64,000 nt of DNA from Micavibrio sp. UBA6212 (GCA_002421905.1 DISK01000007.1:25827-89826); one strand, 5' to 3'. Shown: positions 1-8,277, counted from the stretch's first letter. Made by a program: numbers and translations. The notes: generated from the letters alone by a model not told the origin.

Positions 1-1
1 G

Positions 2-61
2 GCGGGGCTTATGAAATCAAAAGGCCAAGCGTGGATTTTATTGCCAAGAGCAGTACAATAA
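2..61 (+). CDS. Possible C-terminal end of a gene running in from the left
   Basis: The second reading frame is open from the window edge to a TAA at 59-61, just before a strong terminator hairpin. The visible tail (about 19 residues ending LLPRAVQ) is too short to identify. The position of the stop immediately before the terminator is the only support; the first frame stays open longer but would run through the hairpin. Confidence 0.25.
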   Translation, partial: AGLMKSKGQAWILLPRAVQ

Positions 62-67
62 TAATAA

Positions 68-101
68 AAAAACGGCCTCTTTATTGAAGGCCGTTTTCTT
101 G
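68..101. terminator. Bidirectional intrinsic terminator
   Basis: A perfect 10-bp stem (69-78 with 88-97, AAAACGGCCT against AGGCCGTTTT) closes a 9-nt loop. The stem ends are A/T tracts, so it can end transcription on both strands. It separates the gene entering from the left from the minus-strand small exported protein that stops at 114. Confidence 0.8.
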
Positions 102-113
102 GTCTTGTTTTCT

Positions 114-398
114 CTATTCTTGAACAGGGTCGCTTGCAGAATTTATATCTTGTGTTTGATTGACTTGTGAATCTTCTTTGCCGCTAGCATCGTCTTCGTC
201 ACCAGCTGCGGGTTCGATAGATGATGGGTCGAATGGTGAGGGATCACCGAAGGCTGCATAGGCTTTGCTTTCAATGCCATGTGTCGAGAAGCTTCCTGTT
301 TGAAAGTCGGCTTTGTTCTCTTGCTCTTCTGCATGGGCTGGAACTGCAAAAGCACTCAGGGTTATGATTGTTCCAAGAGTTAGAATGCGTATCATCAT
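114..398 (-). CDS. Small exported protein with an IEPAAGDEDD motif
   Basis: No family recognised. The protein is about 94 aa with a clear Sec signal peptide: a basic start, a hydrophobic stretch, and a predicted cut after PAHA at about residue 23. The mature part is acidic and low in complexity. Near the middle it carries SIEPAAGDEDD, which closely matches the three IEPAAG(E/D) motifs in the giant adhesin at 21577-27498, where I read them as LapG-type cleavage sites. I chose the ATG at 398, 7 nt after AGGA; a GTG at 401 is also possible but sits closer to the AGGA. It could be a second target of the protease at 61157-61954, but nothing else shows its function. An entericidin-like gene lies just upstream in the same direction. 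Confidence 0.7.
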   Translation of the reverse strand: MMIRILTLGTIITLSAFAVPAHAEEQENKADFQTGSFSTHGIESKAYAAFGDPSPFDPSSIEPAAGDEDDASGKEDSQVNQTQDINSASDPVQE

Positions 399-443
399 CA
401 CTTTATCCTTTGTTCATTTCATCATTATTCAGGATGTCTAGGA

Positions 444-575
444 TCAGAAGGTATCTTGTACCGTCCGGCCCCAGTTTTCCATGTCTCTTCCGGCACCGTT
501 CAGAGTGTTGCCGCAAGCCGAGAGTGCCAAAGTGGCTACACCAAGCCCAAGTAATATGACAAATTTTACTTTCAT
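444..575 (-). CDS. Entericidin-like small lipoprotein (EcnA/EcnB family)
   Basis: A 43-aa lipoprotein. It has a short basic start (MKVKF), a hydrophobic segment and a lipobox ending LSAC at Cys21, followed by GNTLNGAGRDMENWG, the typical entericidin core. Entericidins are tiny cell-envelope lipoproteins; in enterobacteria an A/B antidote-toxin pair is known, but single copies of unclear role are widespread in alphaproteobacteria. A good ribosome-binding site (AAAGGAAAG) precedes the ATG at 575. Only one copy is seen here, so no toxin-antidote pair can be claimed. Confidence 0.85.
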   Translation of the reverse strand: MKVKFVILLGLGVATLALSACGNTLNGAGRDMENWGRTVQDTF

Positions 576-623
576 CGTCAAACTTTCCTTTGAAAAATTG
601 TTTCGTAACATAATTTAGACTGT

Positions 624-1508
624 TTACAGGCTCTTGACCAGTACCAGCGCTGCGGCGCAACCGACTAATCCCAGTCCTGCCCATATTTTGCTGTGATCTT
701 CGCGTCCGGTCAGGCGGTAATAAAAAATAATCCAGAGCGCATCGGTAAATAAAATGACGGATAATAAAGCCGGATGATCGCAATAAATAAGAGCTTGAAA
801 TTTCAGGGCAAGCTTGGCCGATGCCACAACACCGATGGATAGTCCGGCTTTCAATGAATCCTTGGAAAGAAAAACTGCCTTGCTGATGGGCTTTTTGATG
901 AGGCTGTAGCTTGCCCAGAAAACCAGCATGATCAGCCCTTGAGAGAACATAAAGGCAAAGGGGGCTTTGGCAGCAGGGGCGTAGCCTAGTGAGAGTTTAT
1001 CAATCAAGGGGCCGATTGCGGCTGCCAGAACTACGAACCAAATCATCCGGACACCTTTCCATGTGATCGGGCATGATTTCATCATCATGGAAAAGCTGAC
1101 GGACAACAGTACAATGGCAAACAAGGCTCCGGCTTGCCACGGACGTTCCAGATAAGTTACGAGCAAGGCTGGGTCAAAAGCAAACCAGACCACAAACGAC
1201 AATATGACCGAAGCAGGCAGAATGCGTGAGACAACTCCAGCTCCGACCACAGGAATGGTGCGGAAATAGATGATGTCATTAATACACCAGATGGCGCCGG
1301 ATATGGCTGTCATCACATAAAATCCGATATCGGTCGGAAATCCCATATACAAGACAACGGGAAGGGAGGTCACGACGACGGTGATTTTCACCCAGACGGC
1401 TACGGCAAAACCATCGGCTTTGACCTTTTCCTGAATCAGTGGAATGGCAGTATTGAGAAAGGAGGCTGCAAATCCCAGCAGAATCCAGAGAGGGGTCTCA
1501 AAACTCAT
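624..1508 (-). CDS. Multi-pass membrane protein, DMT/EamA-like permease
   Basis: About 294 aa, with nine or ten hydrophobic segments spread over the whole length and two similar halves. This is the layout of the drug/metabolite transporter (EamA) superfamily of inner-membrane exporters. The substrate cannot be told. The ATG at 1508 is chosen because it overlaps the stop of the upstream gene as ATGA, so the two are translationally coupled; a longer form starting at 1538 would overlap by about 30 bases. No soluble domain is seen. Confidence is high for a membrane protein and moderate for the family. Confidence 0.65.
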   Translation of the reverse strand: MSFETPLWILLGFAASFLNTAIPLIQEKVKADGFAVAVWVKITVVVTSLPVVLYMGFPTDIGFYVMTAISGAIWCINDIIYFRTIPVVGAGVVSRILPASVILSFVVWFAFDPALLVTYLERPWQAGALFAIVLLSVSFSMMMKSCPITWKGVRMIWFVVLAAAIGPLIDKLSLGYAPAAKAPFAFMFSQGLIMLVFWASYSLIKKPISKAVFLSKDSLKAGLSIGVVASAKLALKFQALIYCDHPALLSVILFTDALWIIFYYRLTGREDHSKIWAGLGLVGCAAALVLVKSL

Positions 1509-1975
1509 GGTTTCAGATTTATTCCAGAGATTTGGCACATATAGGCGACAAAATCTTCGTCCTCTCCTTCCATCAGGAGGGGAAGCTGGTCACGGAAATT
1601 TTTATGAATCATCCATTGTTTGATGTAATCGACCCACGAATTCCACATACGTCGATATTCGGGATCGTCTTCACCATAAAGCAAAATAAAGCTTCGCTCG
1701 AACAGGGAGACCACCATTTCATAAAGAATATATTGGCGCCGGGCGTCTTCCGCATTGGCAAGGGGCCTATCGTGAATGTCCAGTTCGGGATGTTCGAATA
1801 ATTTATCCTGAATTTCGGTGTAATGGTCCATTAACTTGTCATATATTTCCTGTTGTTCGATGCGGCGTTCTTTCTTTTCCTGATGGGAAAACACATAAAT
1901 AGCCAATGGAATCCCCACGACTGTGGCGACATAGCTGAGAAGTTCCATCGATTCGAGAAGGTCATATGACATCAT
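1505..1975 (-). CDS. Unknown membrane-anchored protein
   Basis: A 156-aa protein not assigned to a family. Residues about 8-30 form one membrane segment (ELLSYVATVVGIPLAIYVF), followed by a charged, probably coiled stretch (EKKERRIEQQEIYDKLMDHY) and a helical cytoplasmic part rich in Trp, Tyr and acidic residues. It ends in an ATGA overlap with the downstream permease, so the pair is likely made together. The arrangement resembles small bacterial proteins with one N-terminal helix and a DUF4760-like helical domain, but this is only an impression. Confidence 0.6.
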   Translation of the reverse strand: MMSYDLLESMELLSYVATVVGIPLAIYVFSHQEKKERRIEQQEIYDKLMDHYTEIQDKLFEHPELDIHDRPLANAEDARRQYILYEMVVSLFERSFILLYGEDDPEYRRMWNSWVDYIKQWMIHKNFRDQLPLLMEGEDEDFVAYMCQISGINLKP

Positions 1976-2115
1976 TGGTTCAGGATGGCATAACTCATTG
2001 ATTCTTAACAGGTAGATTTTTGTATGTTTTTGTCCGGTTTTGCTTTGTTTTGTGGTAAAATTAATCTATATAACACTATAGAAGTTATATAACCATTTTT
2101 GGAGGACATTCAGTT

Positions 2116-2823
2116 ATGTCAGATAATTATTCATTCTCGTCTCTGTCACGGGCTAAATCTGCGGCGATTGATGCGGGTTTGCGTGAACATATGTTGCGTA
2201 TCTACAACCGGATGACGCTGGGGGTTCTGGTCACGGCTGTTGTGGCGTGGTTCTTATCCGGTTCACAAGAGTTGATGCAATTTTTCCTTGGTGGCCCACA
2301 AATGTGGCTTGTGATGTTGGCGCCACTTGCAATTGTCTTTTTTGGGTTTAATCCTGCCAAGGTCTCTTCTGGCACCATGAAAATGATGTTCTTGCTGCTC
2401 TCGGTTCTTTATGGGATCAGCTTCTCGGTTATTTTCGTGGCCTATACAGGGGAAAGCATTGCGCGGACATTCTTTGTGGCGGCTTCCATGTTTGCGGGTC
2501 TTAGCCTCTACGGTTATACGACCAAGAAGGATTTGTCCGGTATGGCCAGTTTCCTGATTATGGGGATGATTGGTCTGTTCGTTTTGTCCATTATCAATAT
2601 TTTCATGGAATCCAGCATGATGGGCAATGTGATTGCGGCCGCTGGAATTATTGTGTTTGGTGGTTTGACGGCTTGGGACACGCAGAAAATGAAAGAGATT
2701 TATTCTCCGCGTATGGATCCTGAGATTGCCAGCCGCCTGTCATGGCTGGGGGCGTTGAGCCTTTACATCGACTTTATTGCGATGTTCCAATACCTTATCC
2801 ATTTTATGGGAAACAGAAACTAG
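2116..2823 (+). CDS. Bax inhibitor-1/YccA family inner-membrane protein
   Basis: 235 aa with about seven membrane helices. The N-terminus (AIDAGLREHMLRIYNRMTLG) and the C-terminal LSWLGALSLYIDFIAMFQYL segment are typical of bacterial BI-1/YccA proteins. These are proposed pH-sensitive ion leak channels or modulators of FtsH-type proteolysis. The length is normal for the family. A strong GGAGGA site lies about 10 nt before the ATG. It is followed by an intrinsic terminator, then mscL. Confidence 0.9.
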   Translation: MSDNYSFSSLSRAKSAAIDAGLREHMLRIYNRMTLGVLVTAVVAWFLSGSQELMQFFLGGPQMWLVMLAPLAIVFFGFNPAKVSSGTMKMMFLLLSVLYGISFSVIFVAYTGESIARTFFVAASMFAGLSLYGYTTKKDLSGMASFLIMGMIGLFVLSIINIFMESSMMGNVIAAAGIIVFGGLTAWDTQKMKEIYSPRMDPEIASRLSWLGALSLYIDFIAMFQYLIHFMGNRN

Positions 2824-2847
2824 CAATTACTTTCATAAGGTTTTCAG

Positions 2848-2878
2848 AAAACGCTGGGCTTGTCTCGGCGTTTTTTTT
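2848..2878 (+). terminator. Intrinsic terminator after the BI-1 gene
   Basis: A 7-bp stem (AAAACGC at 2848-2854 with GCGTTTT at 2868-2874) is followed by a run of T to 2878. It lies 25 nt after the stop of the BI-1/YccA gene and before mscL. Confidence 0.75.
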
Positions 2879-2916
2879 GTGCAAAAAAGCTTTCTGATTA
2901 TTTAAGGAGAGTGAAG

Positions 2917-3333
2917 ATGCTCAAGGAATTCAAAGACTTTATTGCGCGCGGCAATGTGATTGATATGGCGGTTGGTATCGTAATGGGTGCTGCTTTTACC
3001 GCGATTGTGAACTCGGCTGTGGGCGACATTGTGATGCCGATTGTTGGCTGGATCATGGCTGGCGTGGATTTTTCTAATTACTTTATCCAACTGGGTGGCG
3101 AACAGCCTTTCGAGACTTTGAAGGCAGCCAAGGATGCTGGTGTTCCTGTCCTCAGCTATGGCATGTTGATTAATGCTGTGATTAACTTTCTGGCGGTGTC
3201 CTGGTTCGTGTTCTGGGTGGTAAAAGGTACTAATAAGCTCAAGAAAAAAGAGGAATCTTCTCCGGCAGAACCTGCCCCGACACCAGAGGATATTGTGTTG
3301 TTGCGTGAAATCCGTGATTCTTTGAAAAAATAG
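2917..3333 (+). CDS. mscL: Large-conductance mechanosensitive channel MscL
   Basis: 138 aa. MscL is a homopentameric inner-membrane channel that opens under membrane tension to release solutes on osmotic downshock. The amphipathic N-terminus (MLKEFKDFIARGNVIDMAVG), the first helix with IVMGAAFTAIVNS, the VMPIVGWI segment and the second helix before a charged C-terminal bundle (PAPTPEDIVLLREIRDSLKK) match the family. The start at 2917 is set by AAGGAGA 6 nt upstream; a longer frame to 2860 runs into the terminator and is unlikely. Confidence 0.97.
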   Translation: MLKEFKDFIARGNVIDMAVGIVMGAAFTAIVNSAVGDIVMPIVGWIMAGVDFSNYFIQLGGEQPFETLKAAKDAGVPVLSYGMLINAVINFLAVSWFVFWVVKGTNKLKKKEESSPAEPAPTPEDIVLLREIRDSLKK

Positions 3334-3359
3334 TCCTTTTAATAAAAATATACTTGATT

Positions 3360-3390
3360 AGGGGCTGTGAAATGATTATTCATAGCCCCT
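3360..3390. terminator. Strong stem-loop after mscL, possible terminator
   Basis: A 12-bp stem with one G-T pair (3360-3371 with 3379-3390) and a 7-nt loop lies 26 nt after the mscL stop and 15 nt before tRNA-Ala. No T-run follows on the plus strand, so it may be a weak terminator or an mRNA 3' end stabiliser. Confidence 0.45.
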
Positions 3391-3404
3391 GTCCTTATGA
3401 CGAA

Positions 3405-3480
<76 letters not shown>

Positions 3481-3541
3481 CTCTAAATTTTTCCCTTATA
3501 AGTCAATAAGTTACTGATAAGAAAAGCATTTTTCTTCCCGC

Positions 3542-3563
3542 TGTTACACTTAACTGTTACACT
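3542..3563 (+). promoter_or_regulatory. Paired TGTTACACT repeats, likely integrase arm-type sites (left)
   Basis: The 9-mer TGTTACACT occurs at 3542-3550 and 3555-3563, a 13-nt period, about 60 bp inside attL and just before the integrase start at 3570. The same pair with the same period recurs near the right end (12579-12600). Direct paired repeats near both ends fit arm-type binding sites of a tyrosine integrase. Overlap with the integrase leader could also allow autoregulation. Confidence 0.6.
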
Positions 3564-3569
3564 TGGGCC

Positions 3570-5282
3570 ATGGAAGAAGTGCCAAAACACACGCGATTAT
3601 TGCGCCGGAATGGGGTCTATTATCACAGGGCAAAAGTGCCCAAAGACCTCTTTAATACATACGGAAAGAGAGAAGAAACATTCTCGCTGGGGACTTCAGA
3701 TTATCGTGAGGCTTGTCGATTGGTTCGCATAAAGGCGGCTGAGGTTGACCGTAAGTTTGACGCTCACAGACGTTCTATTAGTCTCTCCCTATCGCCTCCC
3801 TTGAATGATCTAACTGATAGTCAGCTCAAGATTGCCTCAGCTCTATATCACCAGTTTCTATTAGAGGAAGATCAAGAATACCGTCTTGAGGGGTTTTATG
3901 AAGGGAGACAACTTGAGGAGCCACGAGAGACCTTTGAAGAGTCTGGAGAGGGGAGAGACATAAACGATGCAGGAGACAGAAAGAATCAAGCCCGTGGAAA
4001 GTTAACTGAATTCTACATAGGCGAAGCTCACGAGGTGGCGTCTTGGGACGGTTTAGGCTTTAGGATTGCCAAAGATTCTGCATCTGAAAGGAAGCTGGCC
4101 CGAGTACTTCAGGAGGTGACGATTAGAGCGCGTGACGACTTCAGAAAGCGAGACGTGGGGGACATTGTAGAGACACCTAAGGCCATTTCTGTGAAAGCCC
4201 CATCTAATTCCCCTTTGCTGTCTGTTGCTGTTGCTGAGTGGGTAACTGAGAAATCAAGAACAGCGTGGGCAGATAAAACACGAGAAGAAAAAGAAGCTCG
4301 GATACGTCAATTCATCAATGTTGTTGGGAACAAACCCATAGACCAATACAGTAAGGAAGATGCTCGTAAGTTCAAACAGGTACTTCTCTCTATTCCTGCC
4401 AACTGGACTAAATGTCACCAGTTCAAAGGTTTGTCCATGGCTGAGGCTGCGACTATTGCAAGGGCTCAGGGAATGCAGGGAATGAAAGACAACACAGTAA
4501 AAAAGGCCATGAACTCTGTTTCTGCTTTCTGGAACTGGGCAGAGGCTAACTATGACTGTGTAGAAAAGAACCCTCTCAGAGGAATGAATATCAGGACTGA
4601 GACAAGCGCACGAGAAGAGCGAGATTCATTTAGTAACCAAGACCTGAGTAAGATGTTTAAGTCTCCAATATATACAGGGTGTCACTCTGTGAGGAACTGG
4701 AAGGCTGTAGGGTCTTTAATTCCCCGTGATAGTGCAATCTATTGGGTTCCGCTTTTGGGTTTATTCACGGGTGCGCGTATGGGGGAGATTCTTCAGCTCT
4801 ATATTGCGGACATTAAGACTGAAGGGGATATAAACTATTTTGATATTACCGATATGGGTGAGGATCAAAAGATCAAGAACAGTCCAAGCATTAGAAAAGT
4901 TCCCATTCACCACGAGCTGATACGCTGGGGTTTCCTAGAGTTTGTCCAGAGACAACGCACTAAGGGCCACAAGAGATTATTTCCTGAGGTGAAGGCGGGG
5001 TCTGATGGATATTATTCTTCAACCTTCTCCAAGCATTTTAATCGGTTCCTGAAAGAGTACAGACTAAAGACCCCAAAGACTTCCTTTCACTCCTTTCGGC
5101 ATAACTTTAAGGATGCCTGTAGAAACTCTGGCCTGTCGTCAGACCTCAGGGACGCTTTACAGGGGCATAGTGAGCGTGGTATGGGTGCGCGTTATGGGGA
5201 TGGGTATTCGCTGGTGGTTCTCAATGAAGCCATGCAGAGAGTGAGATTTGAGGGGTTGGTGATACAAAGTGATAAACTATAA
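3570..5282 (+). CDS. Tyrosine-type site-specific integrase
   Basis: 570 aa. It inserts and excises the element at tRNA-Ala. The N-terminal 60 residues (KHTRLLRRNGVYYHRAKVPK) form the DUF6538-like domain common in alphaproteobacterial integrases. A SAM-like core-binding domain covers about 215-350, and the catalytic domain follows. Catalytic residues are visible: Arg in TGARMGEIL, Lys in IRKVPIHHEL, His and Arg in SFHSFRHNFK, His in LQGHSERGMG, and the Tyr nucleophile in GARYGDGY. The insert between about 105 and 215 makes it longer than the usual 400 aa. It starts 90 nt after attL and overlaps the next small gene by 14 nt. Confidence 0.93.
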   Translation: MEEVPKHTRLLRRNGVYYHRAKVPKDLFNTYGKREETFSLGTSDYREACRLVRIKAAEVDRKFDAHRRSISLSLSPPLNDLTDSQLKIASALYHQFLLEEDQEYRLEGFYEGRQLEEPRETFEESGEGRDINDAGDRKNQARGKLTEFYIGEAHEVASWDGLGFRIAKDSASERKLARVLQEVTIRARDDFRKRDVGDIVETPKAISVKAPSNSPLLSVAVAEWVTEKSRTAWADKTREEKEARIRQFINVVGNKPIDQYSKEDARKFKQVLLSIPANWTKCHQFKGLSMAEAATIARAQGMQGMKDNTVKKAMNSVSAFWNWAEANYDCVEKNPLRGMNIRTETSAREERDSFSNQDLSKMFKSPIYTGCHSVRNWKAVGSLIPRDSAIYWVPLLGLFTGARMGEILQLYIADIKTEGDINYFDITDMGEDQKIKNSPSIRKVPIHHELIRWGFLEFVQRQRTKGHKRLFPEVKAGSDGYYSSTFSKHFNRFLKEYRLKTPKTSFHSFRHNFKDACRNSGLSSDLRDALQGHSERGMGARYGDGYSLVVLNEAMQRVRFEGLVIQSDKL

Positions 5283-5604
5283 AGGTATAGTGATAACCAA
5301 AAGTTTCTTCATAGCGTTCTCTATCTGGTTAGTCTTTTGGTGGACACCTGTTATCTATTTGTTTCTGAAGATGGGTATCTGGCATGGTTGGTGTATAGGA
5401 CTTGGTTCTATCTTTACTCCTCCTGAGGGAGAGATGAAATACTGTCTAGGGGCTTTTGTAGATGGATGGAAAGGTCTTTCTTTCTTATTGACCTATAGTC
5501 TGTTTGTAATGCACTGGATAATGAGTATCCTATTTCCAGTCTTGTGGTGGGTTGCTATGCGCCTAACTAAGCCAAAAGAAAAAACTACAGATAATCACAG
5601 ATAA
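5269..5604 (+). CDS. Small membrane protein of the island, unknown
   Basis: 111 aa from a GTG start that overlaps the integrase stop. It has about three hydrophobic segments (FFIAFSIWLVFWWTPVIYLF, LSFLLTYSLFVMHWIM, SILFPVLWWVAM) and a short basic tail. It is Trp-rich. The overlap suggests co-translation with the integrase. No family recognised; a phage membrane or exclusion function is possible, but nothing supports it directly. Confidence 0.55.
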   Translation: MINYKGIVITKSFFIAFSIWLVFWWTPVIYLFLKMGIWHGWCIGLGSIFTPPEGEMKYCLGAFVDGWKGLSFLLTYSLFVMHWIMSILFPVLWWVAMRLTKPKEKTTDNHR

Positions 5605-5634
5605 ATATGCAGGAATATATTCCTAATAAATAGA

Positions 5635-5666
5635 CACAGGAAAGAGCCGCTAAACTCTCGCCTGTG
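5635..5666. other. Stem-loop in the gap between convergent island genes
   Basis: CACAGG (5635-5640) pairs with CCTGTG (5661-5666), with an inner AGAG/CTCT stem. It lies between the plus-strand membrane gene and the minus-strand ParB-like gene. The flanks are A/T-rich but no clean T-run follows, so a terminator is only a guess. The rest of 5605-5812 shows no gene. Confidence 0.4.
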
Positions 5667-5812
5667 CCTTAAAATTTATTTAGCTAAATATACTTTTCTG
5701 TTTTGGGGGTGAACCGTCGCTCTGCCCTTATTCTTTGTGGCTTAGAACCCGCTGTTGTTGCCTAAGGGTGTTCATTTTTAACACTTCTAAGGCGTAACCC
5801 GCAGAAACCCTA

Positions 5813-6649
5813 CTAGAAAGGACACTCATGTTCCGGTATGATAGGCATAAGTTTGACCTTAGGACTAGTCCCCAGTTCTTCTGAGGCTGCCTTAAGCTGC
5901 TTCCTGATCTTTTCCTTAGTTCGCTTTGACGCTGGCATAGAGGCAGTAATGATCTCCTTGAGGTGTTGTTCTGTGACTTCCATTATACGTTCCTCTAGGC
6001 TTCGCCCCTCAGGTGTTCTATAGCTGACCTCTTCAGTGTCCTTCTGTAAGGCTTTGTAGATAGATGGGAAGTCCTGCTTCATCCAATTCCGGATTGTGGT
6101 GTATTCAACCAGTTTTAAGTCTCTGGCTATATCTCTATAGCTTTTGAATGCAGATCGTCCCTTTTTATGAAGACCCGCTTTGATGTAGCTCTTGAATAAT
6201 CTTTCTCTTACGTCCTTTTTACTGAGGGGTTTACCATGGGACATATTGGATTGAGCTGCAAGGAAGACAACATACGGCGTCCTCATCTCCTCGTATATCT
6301 CAACCTTTGCAAAGGCCACTCCTGCTTTCTTCATAGCCTCATAACGATGGAACCCGTCAATCAAGACTAGACCATTATCTTTTTCCATCACTTTAATGGG
6401 AGGCATAGTCTCAGGGTCGTTTCTATAGATCGTCGCATATTGACTGATAACCTTAGGGTCAACCTTAATCCTCCCCATGTTCTCAGCTGTCACGAAGATA
6501 TCCCCTAGTGCGACCTTGGCAACTTCCTTTAGTTTTTCCTCTCGCTTAAGCTCTGGCTCTTCCTCAAAGCCTCCTAGGCTCCACTCATCATCATCATCAT
6601 TGACAGTGTCTTCCTCTTCATAGTCTTCAATGTCTCTACTCACTATCAT
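5813..6649 (-). CDS. ParB/Srx-fold protein
   Basis: 278 aa. After an acidic N-terminus (about 1-35), the ParB-like core runs from about 48 to 150: LGDIFVTAENMGRIKVDPKV, then LVLIDGFHRYEAMKKAG. The latter is the G-x-H-R signature of the ParB/Srx nucleotide-binding fold. The part from 155 to 205 (SYRDIARDLKLVEYTTIRNW) looks like a helix-turn-helix, and the tail is basic and helical. ParB proteins bind CTP and DNA in partition; phage members may be regulators or nucleases. It is coupled to the upstream fusion protein by an ATGA overlap. No ParA is present, so partition is unlikely. Confidence 0.75.
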   Translation of the reverse strand: MIVSRDIEDYEEEDTVNDDDDEWSLGGFEEEPELKREEKLKEVAKVALGDIFVTAENMGRIKVDPKVISQYATIYRNDPETMPPIKVMEKDNGLVLIDGFHRYEAMKKAGVAFAKVEIYEEMRTPYVVFLAAQSNMSHGKPLSKKDVRERLFKSYIKAGLHKKGRSAFKSYRDIARDLKLVEYTTIRNWMKQDFPSIYKALQKDTEEVSYRTPEGRSLEERIMEVTEQHLKEIITASMPASKRTKEKIRKQLKAASEELGTSPKVKLMPIIPEHECPF

Positions 6650-8277
6650 CTACAGTCCTCCTTAGCGTGTTCTAGTGCTATCCATTTCCCTTCAGTGAAC
6701 TTCATCCCTTTACCAAGTAGTTTTATGTTCTTGGTCTTCATCTCTTTAACAATCTTCTCCCATAAATGTAAATTGCTTAGAGGTGTCCCGTCTGCCTTTA
6801 GAAGTCTTTTCTTGTTAGGCTTATGAAGTCTTTCAATGATTGGAAGTATCCAATTCATATTTGTAGTGACGCATAGAGTTAAGTTTCTGCATTGATCCTT
6901 TGCCAGAAAGGCTAATAGAGCCGCTAGAGGTGCTGCCCCTGCTGTTCCTTCCCGTGTTAGTCCTACGGTTGCCCCTGAGGGAGCTTCTAAAGATGCAATC
7001 GTTTTATTCCCTGAGTGTCTGAGGTAAAGATTACAGGTGGACTGAGGATATTCCTGAGCAATTGCACTGAGGCTCTCCTCCAGATCCTTGTCATCATCAT
7101 CTTTAGGGTTGCTTAGGGCTTCATGGGTTAACTTGGGCTGCCCTCTCATGCTGGGGTCTTCCTTTATGAACCCTAGTTCATGAGCCTTAAGGGCTGCCTG
7201 AGTTCTGTTAGTGACTCCCAGTTTACGGAAGGTATTAGTTAGGTGAACGCAAATAGTACCTACCTTTGAGCCCAGACTCTGAGCAATGTCTTTGTTGTCT
7301 AAGCCCTGTCCTAGAAGCTTCAGGATATCTGCTTCACGAGGGGTCAGATTAACATTCTGTTGGGGAATGAATTGCAGTTCTTCTGTCTGCCCTGCGCTTA
7401 GAACTACTCCCTTTTCTTGTGCCTCTTCAAAGAGAAATCCCCATGCCTCAGCATTGCTCAAGGGGTCTCCATTAGTTTTGCAGATCAAGGATCCTTCCCT
7501 AGCTGTTTGTTCAATGATTTGAAGCATCCATTGTAGGTTTGTGACAACGTGAATTCTGATATTGGAACAGCCTTCTTTGTGGATAATCCCCGCGAGAGCG
7601 GCTATAGGAGCCTCCCCGCCGTCTCCCTCACACTTTAACGCTCTAGTGACACCCGAGGGGCTCTTGATCGTGGCCTTAGCATGGTCTTTATGATACTCAA
7701 GCTTGACCATATAGACTCCCTGTTCAGTCCAGCTAAAGGCCTTCTTCTCAGTGGTGGCGTTGTGACGTGCTACCTTTTCCTGAGGGATTATGAATTGATA
7801 GAGGGCTATGCTTTTATCTTTGCCATGTTTCTGGCCTTTGAGGATGCCTCCTAACTTCTTTATAAGCCTTAGATCCCGCTCATTTCTTTTGTCAACATTC
7901 ACAGTGAGCACCCTTTTAATTGAGTGAAAATAAGCAAAGACGCTGGGGGCTCGATCTAAGATCTGTTGACAGTGTGAGTTTACATTATCAGTGAAGAAAG
8001 CAAAGATGGATCCCTTCAGTAGATCCTTATGAGGTTGTAGTCCGAAGATGCATATTGGTTCCCCCTCAGGTGAAACTAATGTGTAACATGTTTCTCGATG
8101 CTTATCTGTGATGCTGAGCAGTGCTGCTTTAGCTGTTCTATTCGAATAAGCCTTGATGGACGCCTTATCTTCTTTTCTCATACAGGATGCCACTAGGTAT
8201 ATGTCCGGCATGGTCGTCTTTCGTATAAGACCAGTATTAAGGAGGTCGCCCTCTCTGGTCTGATTGGTTTTAGTCAT
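6646..8277 (-). CDS. Fusion protein: gp13-like GNAT domain, two RNase H-like domains, LuxR-type HTH
   Basis: 543 aa with an unusual order. Residues 10-165 resemble the T7 gp13 family (DUF2833, GNAT-like) and closely match the stand-alone gene at 8911-9411 (for example LLNTGLIRK against LLRTGLIRK). About 187-300 and 413-540 are two copies of one domain whose pattern (V-T-N-x-Q-W, then NGDPLSNAEAWGFL; V-T-T-N-M-N-W, then ADGTPLSNLHLWEKI) follows RNase HI. The acidic catalytic residues appear lost: Asn replaces Asp in the TDS-type motif. Between them, 310-370 is a clear LuxR-type HTH (LTPREADILKLLGQGLDNKD). I infer a DNA-binding regulator or virion-associated protein built from phage parts. Activity is unknown. 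Confidence 0.75.
   Translation of the reverse strand: MTKTNQTREGDLLNTGLIRKTTMPDIYLVASCMRKEDKASIKAYSNRTAKAALLSITDKHRETCYTLVSPEGEPICIFGLQPHKDLLKGSIFAFFTDNVNSHCQQILDRAPSVFAYFHSIKRVLTVNVDKRNERDLRLIKKLGGILKGQKHGKDKSIALYQFIIPQEKVARHNATTEKKAFSWTEQGVYMVKLEYHKDHAKATIKSPSGVTRALKCEGDGGEAPIAALAGIIHKEGCSNIRIHVVTNLQWMLQIIEQTAREGSLICKTNGDPLSNAEAWGFLFEEAQEKGVVLSAGQTEELQFIPQQNVNLTPREADILKLLGQGLDNKDIAQSLGSKVGTICVHLTNTFRKLGVTNRTQAALKAHELGFIKEDPSMRGQPKLTHEALSNPKDDDDKDLEESLSAIAQEYPQSTCNLYLRHSGNKTIASLEAPSGATVGLTREGTAGAAPLAALLAFLAKDQCRNLTLCVTTNMNWILPIIERLHKPNKKRLLKADGTPLSNLHLWEKIVKEMKTKNIKLLGKGMKFTEGKWIALEHAKEDCR

Noticed and set aside
403..783. 126-aa minus-strand frame
   Set aside because: It is a shadow across the entericidin-like gene and the end of the permease; the entericidin frame has the signal, lipobox and ribosome-binding site.
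3542..3563. TGTTACACT repeats as a CRISPR array or iteron origin
   Set aside because: Only two 9-nt copies with 4-nt spacing at each end; too short for CRISPR, and the symmetric placement fits integrase arm sites better. No other array was seen in the window.
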